DNA from: Pontiellaceae bacterium
GTDB lineage: Bacteria > Verrucomicrobiota > Kiritimatiellia > Kiritimatiellales > Tichowtungiaceae
Assembly: GCA_025457785.1 (NCBI GenBank)
Contig: JALOTS010000117.1
Location: forward strand, 1 to 10,171
DNA length: 10,171 nucleotides
Reading direction: 5' to 3'
Shown: one piece after another, positions 1 to 5,617 of the stretch
How the letters are laid out: each line of letters opens with the position of its first letter
Position numbering within the stretch: position 1 is the first letter of the stretch
Notes under the pieces: model-generated
The model's input: the letters and a program-made list of their open reading frames with translations, nothing else
Told to the model about the DNA's origin: nothing
The model's database searches: none
Translations under genes and position numbers: made by a program

Positions 1-2196
1 AGTTGGCTTCGGATAGTGATTATGTATGTTTCCATATGCAGTTTTCTCACAGGGGACTTGAACCCCATTAACAACACGCCCGTGCCGGGCGTACACAAGG
101 GGTCGGCCTGGAAGGATTTCATTGCCGCTTCGAAAAAGCTGAACGGCATTTACGACGGAATTGTTTTTAAACAGCACGCCATTCTTGACGCACCGGACTT
201 CAAGGTGGACGACAACGAATTCGCCAACATTTGCGAAAAACTGGCGCACGTCAATTCGCCCTACGATTTCAACAGCATTCCGATTCACATTCTCGGCAGC
301 ATCTACGAACGGTTTCTTGGCAAGGTCATTGTCACCACCGACAAACGCGCCCGGCTGGAAGAAAAGCCGGAAGTCCGCAAAGCGGGCGGAGTTTATTACA
401 CGCCGGAATATATTGTCCGCTACATCGTCGAAAACACCGTCGGCAAACAGATTGAAGGCAAGACGCCCGCGCAGATTGCGGAAATGCGCTTTGCGGATAT
501 CGCCTGCGGCAGCGGATCATTCCTGCTCGGCGTATTGGATCTGCTGTTGAGACACCACGGCAAATGGTTCAACGCCCATCCGAAGGAGGCGAAAAAAGCC
601 GGATGTGTGCCGGGTGCTGACGGCGCGTGGCACCTTTCCCTGAAACAGCGGCGCGAAATCCTGCTCAACAACATTTACGGTGTGGACATCGATCATCAGG
701 CCGTTGAAGTCGCCCAGCTTTCGCTCTACCTGAAACTGCTCGAAGAAGAAACCACTTCGTCCGCCCGCAACTATCAGCAGGAATTTCACGAAACACTTCT
801 GCCGTCGCTCAATAAAAACATCGTTTGCGGCAATTCGCTCATCGGCACTGATATTCTGATCGGCCAACTTTTCGCCAGCGACGAAGAGCGAAAGCTTAAT
901 CCGATGGACTACGAACAGCGTTTCCCGGAAATCATGAAACGCGGCGGTTTCGATGCGATTGTCGGCAATCCGCCGTGGGTGGACATCAAAGGGCTTTCTC
1001 CGTCGGAGGTAGATTATTATTTTGCCCACTATGACACGGTAACAAACCGGATGAATTTGTATGCCGTTTTTATGCATCGTGCATGGTCATTGATTAAGAC
1101 CAGCGGTTTCCTTGGCTATATCACTCCGAATTCATTCTTGACTCAAAGCTCGTATGCTGCACTCAGGCGCATGTTCCTGAAAGGAAGAATCTCAACACTA
1201 ATCAGGACACCAGACAATGTCTTTGACGGCGTAATTGCAGAGGCGTGCATTTCTGTTCTGGAGAAACAGAACCCCTCTAAGCAGATGACAACCTGTGTCG
1301 TCTATCCGCGCCAAGCCTCACTTACGAAAATCTATTTTCCCGACGCTACCACCACAACTCTGTGCAACCAATCAAGTTGGATGGATACGCACGACTGTAT
1401 CTTCAATCTCCGACCAACCGGCGAAGCCAAGCCATTGCTGGATAAGATTCAAAGCCAGGGGAAGCCGCTCATGCAGCTGTGTGATTTCTGTCTTGGCCTC
1501 ACACCCTATGACAAATACAAAGGACACACTCCAGAGCAGATAGCCAAGCGTGTTTTTCACTCAACCAAACCCGAAGGGAAGACATGGAAAAAGTTGCTTG
1601 ATGGAGGCGATATTCAACGTTACTGCGCAGAATGGTCCGGCGGTGCATATATTAACTATGGCCCTTGGCTCGGCGCACCACGTGAAGACCGGTTTTTCAC
1701 TCAACCGCGAATCTTAGTTCGCCAAATTATTAGCGGAAAGCCACCTCGAATTTACGCCGCCTACACCAAACAAGAACTCTACAATACACAAGTTGCGTTT
1801 TCCGTCCTTCCGTCTAAGGGGAATCCACATTCCATCCTCTATCTTCTTGGACTGATCAATTCGCGCCTAATGACTTGGTATCACCGACAACGCTATCTCG
1901 ACCCCGAAAAATATACGTTTCAGAAAATTCTGATTCAGGATGCAAAGCTGTTTCCCGCACATACACTCAATTTGAAAAATTCAGCAGACAAAGCCCATCA
2001 CGACAAAATGGTTTCGCTGGTGGAGCAGATGCTGGCGGCGAAAAAGCAACTGGCGGCGGCGCAGAGCGACAGAGACAAAGATTTTTACGGCCACAAATGC
2101 GAATCCCTCGACCGCCAGATCGATGCGCTTGTTTATGAACTCTACGGTCTCACCGAAGCTGAGATTTCCATTGTCGAAGGCGGAAATTTAAAATGA
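1..2196 (+). CDS. Type IIG (Eco57I-like) restriction-modification protein, N-terminus missing
   Basis: This is an N6-adenine DNA methyltransferase with a C-terminal specificity region, of the kind fused to a nuclease in type IIG enzymes. Numbered from the GTG at 16 (726 residues), the methylase motifs are YYTP at 127-130, DIACGSGSFL at 161-170 (AdoMet-binding motif I), YGVDID at 221-226 and the catalytic NPPW at 318-321. Residues from about 480 to 650 fit a TaqI-like target-recognition domain. A helical tail, about 660-726, ends in the family's usual DRQIDALVYELYGLTEAE stretch. Full-length relatives are usually about 1000 residues or more with an N-terminal nuclease, which is not seen here. 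The frame is open to base 1, so the gene may continue upstream. However, residues 1-28 do not resemble the family and coincide with two hairpins, so the 5' end may instead be truncated by recombination. The stop overlaps the next gene by ATGA. Restriction activity is doubtful without the N-terminal part; methylation is possible. Confidence 0.88.
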   Translation, partial: SWLRIVIMYVSICSFLTGDLNPINNTPVPGVHKGSAWKDFIAASKKLNGIYDGIVFKQHAILDAPDFKVDDNEFANICEKLAHVNSPYDFNSIPIHILGSIYERFLGKVIVTTDKRARLEEKPEVRKAGGVYYTPEYIVRYIVENTVGKQIEGKTPAQIAEMRFADIACGSGSFLLGVLDLLLRHHGKWFNAHPKEAKKAGCVPGADGAWHLSLKQRREILLNNIYGVDIDHQAVEVAQLSLYLKLLEEETTSSARNYQQEFHETLLPSLNKNIVCGNSLIGTDILIGQLFASDEERKLNPMDYEQRFPEIMKRGGFDAIVGNPPWVDIKGLSPSEVDYYFAHYDTVTNRMNLYAVFMHRAWSLIKTSGFLGYITPNSFLTQSSYAALRRMFLKGRISTLIRTPDNVFDGVIAEACISVLEKQNPSKQMTTCVVYPRQASLTKIYFPDATTTTLCNQSSWMDTHDCIFNLRPTGEAKPLLDKIQSQGKPLMQLCDFCLGLTPYDKYKGHTPEQIAKRVFHSTKPEGKTWKKLLDGGDIQRYCAEWSGGAYINYGPWLGAPREDRFFTQPRILVRQIISGKPPRIYAAYTKQELYNTQVAFSVLPSKGNPHSILYLLGLINSRLMTWYHRQRYLDPEKYTFQKILIQDAKLFPAHTLNLKNSADKAHHDKMVSLVEQMLAAKKQLAAAQSDRDKDFYGHKCESLDRQIDALVYELYGLTEAEISIVEGGNLK
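52..92. repeat. Two adjacent short hairpins at the break in the restriction enzyme gene
   Basis: Bases 52-66 form GGGG-ACTTGAA-CCCC and bases 76-92 form ACGCCCG-TGC-CGGGCGT, a perfect 7-bp stem with a 3-base loop. Restriction-enzyme similarity only begins just after them, at about base 100. The pair resembles a mobile or recombination element such as an integron attC-like site, or a dispersed repeat, rather than coding sequence. I could not identify convincing integrase core sites (RYYYAAC and GTTRRRY), so the class is unknown. Confidence 0.3.
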
Positions 2197-2852
2197 AAAA
2201 AAATCCTTCCAGATACTGGAGTACCGGAATTGAAGGCGAATGGCAGCCCGGTTCCGGGAAGAGGGTTCTGCGCAACCTCAAGGGAATCATCCTTAAAACA
2301 GAAATGGATCGAGCAGAAGCTGATGCCTTGCTTGCCGTGCAGGAACGCTACTTGAATAGTATCACCGCTGAAACACCGTTCACCGCCGATTTGATCTGCC
2401 AAATGCACAAAGACTGGCTGGGCAAAATTTATGAGTGGGCAGGACATTATAGAACCGTTGAAATGCAGAAAGGAAGCTTCCGCTGGCCGCCTGCGATCCG
2501 TGTTTCCCAAAACATGGCGGCTTTGGAAAAGGATTTTCTGCAAAAGCTCACTCCTTGCCGGAAGGGAAAGCTGGAAACAGTTTCCGGTGCGGTCGCGGCC
2601 ATTCACGCCGAGCTCTTGCTGGTTCACCCGTTTCGGGAAAGTAACGGAAGACTCGCCCGCTGGCTGGCTGATTTAATGTTCCTGCAAGCCGGATACCCGC
2701 TTCCTCTCTATAACTTTTCGGGACGCGGATCAACAAAGAGGAAAGTTAAATATCTCAACGCCGTGATTAAAGGCTATTCGCAGGAAAATCAGCCTTTGGC
2801 GGATTTTTTCAAGGCCTGCGTGGAAGACCGTCTGCGGGAATTGGAGGCATGA
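2193..2852 (+). CDS. Fic/DOC family protein with variant active-site motif
   Basis: A 219-residue Fic-domain protein. Active Fic enzymes transfer AMP or another nucleotide group to a hydroxyl side chain of a target protein. The Fic motif is HPFRESNGRLAR at 145-156. The consensus is HPFx(D/E)GNGRxxR, so the first glycine of the anion-binding turn is serine here (codon AGT, one base from GGT). The conserved IYEWAGHYRTVEM segment lies at 79-91. Near the N-terminus, S10-T-G-I-E14-G15 fits the (S/T)xxxE(G/N) inhibitory-helix motif, which suggests self-inhibition as in class II Fic proteins; that assignment is an inference. The start ATG overlaps the stop of the restriction-modification gene (ATGA, 2193-2196), so the two are probably co-translated. 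Fic genes are often found inside restriction-modification loci. The serine may weaken or abolish catalysis. The target is unknown. Confidence 0.87.
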   Translation: MKKNPSRYWSTGIEGEWQPGSGKRVLRNLKGIILKTEMDRAEADALLAVQERYLNSITAETPFTADLICQMHKDWLGKIYEWAGHYRTVEMQKGSFRWPPAIRVSQNMAALEKDFLQKLTPCRKGKLETVSGAVAAIHAELLLVHPFRESNGRLARWLADLMFLQAGYPLPLYNFSGRGSTKRKVKYLNAVIKGYSQENQPLADFFKACVEDRLRELEA

Positions 2853-2968
2853 AAACACCGTGCGCCCTCGAAAATAGAAGACTCGCGGACGCTATGGGTC
2901 AGCATGGCAAGCCGCTTGGCGGGATTGCTCAGGTAAGGGTTTTGCTGTACCAGTGTTTTCATGCTCAT
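2789..2968 (-). CDS. Small antisense protein with Fic-inhibitor-like (S/T)xxxE(G/N) motif
   Basis: A 59-residue reading frame opposite the surrounding genes. It starts at the ATG complementary to 2966-2968; a second ATG is two codons later. Its N-terminal half, with MKTLVQQNPYLSNPAKR and then SVRESSIFEGA, matches my memory of a widespread family of small hypothetical proteins that begin NPYLxDPxKR and end in SSxxEG. The S-S-I-F-E-G segment (30-35) fits the (S/T)xxxE(G/N) inhibitory motif of Fic antitoxins such as VbhA, but a six-residue match is weak alone. The family-like part ends near the stop of the upstream Fic gene. The last 20 or so residues overlap that gene antisense and look less conserved. 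It could be an antitoxin-like partner, an unrelated small protein, or a remnant. Confidence 0.42.
   Translation of the reverse strand: MSMKTLVQQNPYLSNPAKRLAMLTHSVRESSIFEGARCFHASNSRRRSSTQALKKSAKG
2847..2964. repeat. 12-bp inverted repeat around the small antisense gene
   Basis: GCATGAAAACAC at 2847-2858 is perfectly complementary to GTGTTTTCATGC at 2953-2964, with 94 bases between. One arm covers the stop codon of the Fic gene and the other covers the start region of the antisense gene. It may be a small-inversion scar or chance. Confidence 0.35.
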
Positions 2969-3034
2969 AATATGCCTGAAACCCCGATGGATTAGAAGAA
3001 AATTGGTCGATTTGCTGATAAATTGATTTTGGAA

Positions 3035-3151
3035 ATGAAAAAGCCGGTTAAAAATCAAAAATCCGCAGAGAATGGCGCGTATAAACCGCAGTACACGCTG
3101 ACGGAACCGATGGTTGCGCTGGTTGCGCAGATTGCGGAAGCGGTTGCTGGA
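3035..3151 (+). repeat. Direct repeat, copy 1 (partner 4182-4310)
   Basis: Bases 3072-3151 are identical to 4231-4310 (80 of 80). The preceding stretches, 3035-3071 and 4182-4230, are similar but differ by a 12-base length change and several substitutions. Identity stops abruptly after 3151. The repeats flank the split Fic gene in the same orientation, about 1.16 kb apart. Confidence 0.9.
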
Positions 3152-3169
3152 AAAAAAGCAAATGAATGA
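3035..3169 (+). pseudogene. N-terminal Fic-like remnant, copy 1
   Basis: A 44-codon frame that starts with ATG after TTTTGGAA and ends in TGA at 3167-3169. Residues 16-38, running from YKPQYTLTEP to AQIAEAVAG, resemble the N-terminal segment of a second Fic family (pattern YTIT-x-x-(M/I)-x-x-L-V-A-x-I-x-E). The rest of such a protein is absent. The frame ends by overlapping the ATG (3162) of the split Fic gene. A near copy lies at 4182. It is best read as a truncated gene start left by duplication and deletion. A short functional peptide cannot be excluded. Confidence 0.5.
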
Positions 3170-4147
3170 GCTGAAACCAATTTTCCGTATCACGAACGCC
3201 ATGACTGAGGATCTTTCGCGGATTGATCAGGCGAAGGGTTTTCTCGACGCGGCGAAGCTGTCGGAAGAGTGGATCGGCGCGATGGAGCGCCGGGCACTGA
3301 TTCGTGAGGCGCATTTCACCACGCATATTGAAGGCTCGCAATTGACGCTGGATCAGGCGGAGCGGCTGCTGGCCGGTGAGATACTTCCAGACGTGAACCC
3401 CGAAGACGTCCGATTACCGAGCGGATGATGCTGGAAATTCACCGGCGGCTGGTTGCCGGTGTACGCGGCGGCAGTGCTTCGCCGGGGGAATACCGCGAGA
3501 AACAGAATTATGTGATTAACAGCGCGACCCGGCAGGTGATTTATACGCCGCCGCCCGCCGCCGAGGTGCCGGAGCTTATGCAGGAACTGGTGGATTGGCT
3601 GAATACCGCTTCGGGAATTCATCCCGTTCTGAAAAGCGGCGTGGCGCAGTTCCAGCTCGTGCATATCCATCCGTTCCGCGACGGCAACGGCAGAACGTCC
3701 CGGCTTCTTTCCACGCTTTGTCTTTACCGCGCCGGATATGATTTTAAACGGCTGTTCACCATCAGCGAGTTTTATGACCGCGACCGCTCCGCCTTTTACC
3801 GCGCCATCCAGAATGTGCGCGAGCAGAACATGGATATGACCGGCTGGCTGGAATATTTTACGCGAGGACTGGCAACACAACTGATTGAAGTAAAAGACCG
3901 GGGACAGCGGGTTATACAAACCGGTCTGATTGCGAAAAAACACGGTTTGACCGCCCGCCAGCAGGTTCTTGTCAGCTTTCTTCTGGAACACGGCGAATCG
4001 TACTTTGCCGACTTGGAAGCCGCCTGTCCGGACATCCCCCGCCGAACGTTGCAGCGGGATATTCAAGGGTTGGTAACCGCCGGTGTTCTGAACGCGAAAG
4101 GCGCAACGAACTCTCTGCGTTATACGTTGAAAGACGGCATGTTATGA
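3162..4147 (+). pseudogene. Class II Fic protein gene, split by an internal deletion
   Basis: Together the two frames encode one Fic protein of the self-inhibited class with a C-terminal winged helix. The first frame (3162-3428, 88 residues) starts MNELKPIFRITN, the usual family start, and carries the inhibitory motif T53-T-H-I-E57-G58. It follows the family up to NPEDVR (codon 3411-3413), then reads L-P-S-G-stop. The family pattern resumes in another frame as P-I-T-E-R-M-M-L-E-I-H from 3410. The family segment that normally follows DVR (EVLNYR and onward, roughly 20-25 residues) is missing, so the lesion is a deletion of 3n+1 bases, not a single-base slip. The stop TGA (3426-3428) overlaps an ATG (3425-3427), so the second part could still be translated. 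The ORF starting at 3114 only adds 16 residues that belong to the repeat, so ATG 3162 is preferred. Confidence 0.75.
3425..4147 (+). CDS. Fic catalytic domain plus winged helix, possible stand-alone fragment
   Basis: This 240-residue frame is the C-terminal part of the split gene. It has an intact Fic motif, HPFRDGNGRTSR at 82-93, and the preceding flap, with NYVINSATRQVIYTPPP at 28-44. A winged-helix region at about 165-236 may bind DNA, as in related proteins thought to self-regulate. It lacks the inhibitory helix, which is encoded in the frame ending at 3428, and some of the first Fic-domain helices. Start ATG 3425 overlaps the upstream stop as ATGA. No strong Shine-Dalgarno is visible, so translation would depend on coupling. 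If made and folded it would be a Fic enzyme freed from its own inhibitor. It may equally be dead. Its stop overlaps the ATG of a 13-codon frame at 4144. Confidence 0.6.
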   Translation: MMLEIHRRLVAGVRGGSASPGEYREKQNYVINSATRQVIYTPPPAAEVPELMQELVDWLNTASGIHPVLKSGVAQFQLVHIHPFRDGNGRTSRLLSTLCLYRAGYDFKRLFTISEFYDRDRSAFYRAIQNVREQNMDMTGWLEYFTRGLATQLIEVKDRGQRVIQTGLIAKKHGLTARQQVLVSFLLEHGESYFADLEAACPDIPRRTLQRDIQGLVTAGVLNAKGATNSLRYTLKDGML

Positions 4148-4185
4148 CAACTTGCGCCAAACTTGCGCCAAAACTTGCGCCATGA
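4144..4185 (+). other. 13-codon mini-frame linking the Fic fragment to the second remnant
   Basis: ATG at 4144 overlaps the Fic stop (ATGA 4144-4147). The frame reads MTTCAKLAPKLAP and stops with TGA at 4183-4185, which overlaps the ATG at 4182. It consists of the tandem repeat at 4150-4182. It could pass ribosomes from one frame to the next or could be incidental. Confidence 0.3.
4150..4182 (+). repeat. Three tandem copies of ACTTGCGCCA
   Basis: ACTTGCGCCA occurs at 4150-4159, 4161-4170 and 4173-4182, with starts 11 and 12 bases apart, close to one helical turn. It sits just before the second Fic-like remnant. It could be an iterated protein-binding site or a slippage-prone repeat. Confidence 0.8.
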
Positions 4186-4310
4186 AAAAGCCGGGTAAAA
4201 ATCAGAATTCCGACAAGCCGCCCGCAGATGATGGCGCGTATAAACCGCAGTACACGCTGACGGAACCGATGGTTGCGCTGGTTGCGCAGATTGCGGAAGC
4301 GGTTGCTGGA
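4182..4310 (+). repeat. Direct repeat, copy 2 (partner 3035-3151)
   Basis: Bases 4231-4310 are identical to 3072-3151. The 5' portion carries 12 extra bases relative to copy 1. The sharp end of identity at 4310 marks the junction with the leader of the protease gene. Confidence 0.9.
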
Positions 4311-4328
4311 GAAAAATTACGAAGGGTC

Positions 4329-4341
4329 TCCAATCATTGGA
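4329..4341. promoter_or_regulatory. Palindrome TCCAATCATTGGA upstream of the protease gene
   Basis: A perfect 13-base palindrome with a single central base, about 40 bases before the protease start. It feels familiar as a dispersed intergenic motif in verrucomicrobial genomes, but that is from memory. It could be an operator or repeat. It is too short and has no T-run, so it is not a convincing terminator. Confidence 0.35.
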
Positions 4342-4370
4342 ACTTTTCAGCTAGGCTGATCCGAAATTTC

Positions 4371-4375
4371 AGGAG
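4371..4375 (+). promoter_or_regulatory. Ribosome binding site AGGAG for the S41 protease gene
   Basis: AGGAG lies six bases before ATG 4382. It supports that start and lets the gene initiate independently of the overlapping remnant frame. Confidence 0.75.
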
Positions 4376-4381
4376 AATGCT

Positions 4382-5617
4382 ATGAAATTGAATCGGGCGT
4401 TATTTTTATCTGTGATCATGGGTTTGGCCGCCGGAGTACGCGCGGCGGAATCCTACACCAATGCGTACGAGGCCATTGCGCTGTTCACGCAGGTGCTGGA
4501 AGAGGTTCACCGGAATTATGTGAATACGAACGAGGCGGGCTATGATTCGCTGATCCGGCACGCACTGACCGGAATGCTGCAGGATCTGGATCCCTACAGT
4601 CAGTTCATGGACGAAGAGTCGTTTGAAGATCTGAAAGAAGACACCGCCGGGCGGTTCAGCGGGATCGGCCTGGAGATCAGCACAAAGGAGGGTTTGTTGA
4701 CTGTTGTTTCACCGATGGAAGACACCCCGGCGTTTCGGGCCGGATTCCTTCCCGGTGATATCATTCTTGAAATCGACGGAAACGAAACCCGTAAAATGGG
4801 GCTTTCGGAGGCCGTAAAAAAGATGCGCGGAGAAGCCGGCACAACGGTTAAACTCAAATCGATCCGGCCCGCAACCCATGAAATAAAAGAAAATGTTCTG
4901 ACCCGGCAGGAGATCGAAGTCGCCAGCGTCAAAGAGGCCAAACTGCTTGAAGGGGGGATTGGGTATATTCGCGTTATTCAGTTTAATGAGCCGACTGCCG
5001 GCGATTTAAAAAAGGAACTGAGCAGGCTGGTCGGGCAAAAAATGAAGGCGCTCGTGCTCGATCTGCGCGGGAATCCCGGCGGACTGCTAACCACGGCCGC
5101 AGGTGTCGCGGAGCTGTTTCTTCCGCACGGCGCCCTGATTGTTTTCACAAAAGGCCGCTCCGCCGGAATGGATCAGCAGACGTTTAAATCGACCGGTCTG
5201 ACTCACTACACCGATTTTCCGATGGTGATTCTTATCAATGAGGGCAGTGCCAGCGCCTCTGAGATTGTTTCCGGCGCGCTGCAGGATCATAAACGCGCGG
5301 TACTGGTTGGCGAAAAAACCTTCGGAAAAGGCTGTGTGCAGAGCGTGCTGCCGCTCGAAGACGGCGCGGCGATTAAGCTGACCACCGCCTATTATTACAC
5401 GCCCGGCGAACGCATTATTCAGGATCACGGCATTGAGCCGGATATAAAAGTTGAAATGGCGCCGGAAGACCTTTTTAAATTGCGCACGAAGCAGACCAAG
5501 GCAGGGCTTGAAGAGGGCGAAATGCTTCCCGCAGAAGCCGGTGTCCGTGATATTCAGCTCGATTACGCGATCGGTACGTTGAAGGGAATGATGATTCAGC
5601 AGGAGCGGATGAAGTGA
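4382..5617 (+). CDS. S41 family C-terminal processing peptidase (CtpA/Prc type)
   Basis: A 411-residue exported serine protease that trims or degrades proteins from their C-termini in the periplasm. Residues 1-21 form a signal peptide ending VRA-A. A PDZ domain for substrate-tail binding lies at about 90-175, with GIGLEIS and the FRAGFLPGDIILEIDG segment. The S41 catalytic core follows: LDLRGNPGG at 227-234, NEGSASASEI at 286-295 and VGEKTFGKGCVQ at 309-320. By alignment with Prc (Ser452/Lys477), the dyad is Ser291 and Lys316, 25 residues apart, with Gln320 four residues on. Length and order are normal for the family. The start has a good AGGAG and overlaps the upstream remnant frame. The stop overlaps tsaD by GTGA, indicating an operon. 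Which named subtype it is cannot be told. Confidence 0.95.
   Translation: MKLNRALFLSVIMGLAAGVRAAESYTNAYEAIALFTQVLEEVHRNYVNTNEAGYDSLIRHALTGMLQDLDPYSQFMDEESFEDLKEDTAGRFSGIGLEISTKEGLLTVVSPMEDTPAFRAGFLPGDIILEIDGNETRKMGLSEAVKKMRGEAGTTVKLKSIRPATHEIKENVLTRQEIEVASVKEAKLLEGGIGYIRVIQFNEPTAGDLKKELSRLVGQKMKALVLDLRGNPGGLLTTAAGVAELFLPHGALIVFTKGRSAGMDQQTFKSTGLTHYTDFPMVILINEGSASASEIVSGALQDHKRAVLVGEKTFGKGCVQSVLPLEDGAAIKLTTAYYYTPGERIIQDHGIEPDIKVEMAPEDLFKLRTKQTKAGLEEGEMLPAEAGVRDIQLDYAIGTLKGMMIQQERMK
5601..5605 (+). promoter_or_regulatory. Ribosome binding site AGGAG for tsaD
   Basis: AGGAG inside the end of the protease gene, eight bases before GTG 5614. It supports the GTG start, which is the only one that leaves the ILLGIETSCDET opening of TsaD intact. 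Confidence 0.75.

Larger units (their letters stand above)
4182..4385 (+). pseudogene. N-terminal Fic-like remnant, copy 2, run on into the protease leader
   Basis: A 67-codon frame from ATG 4182. Its first 43 residues are the longer version of the remnant at 3035, including the shared YKPQYTLTEP to EAVAG stretch. After 4310 the similarity to copy 1 ends and the frame reads on through sequence that looks like the 5' leader of the downstream protease gene, including a palindrome at 4329-4341. Its stop TGA at 4383-4385 overlaps the protease ATG at 4382. The last 24 or so residues (from EKLRRV) are therefore probably accidental. The beginning looks like a gene start of the Fic family with YTIT-type N-termini. 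Confidence 0.5.

Noticed and set aside
40..100. Minus-strand tRNA suggested by a T-arm-like GGGGTTCAAGTCCCC
   Set aside because: No D-arm, anticodon arm or acceptor pairing could be built around it, and no CCA follows.
517..1077. Long minus-strand reading frame of 186 codons inside the methylase
   Set aside because: It lies antisense to the conserved methylase motifs and shows no family features.
2849..2995. Plus-strand frame starting at the ATG that overlaps the first Fic stop
   Set aside because: Its sequence is the reverse of the more protein-like antisense gene, and GGAGG is only one base from the ATG.
3405..3428. Single-base sequencing error as the cause of the Fic frame break
   Set aside because: A whole family segment is missing between the DVR and ITERMM stretches, so a one-base correction would not restore a normal protein.
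3353..4066. Minus-strand reading frame of 237 codons opposite the Fic catalytic domain
   Set aside because: It is a shadow of a well-conserved plus-strand domain and contains no recognisable motif.
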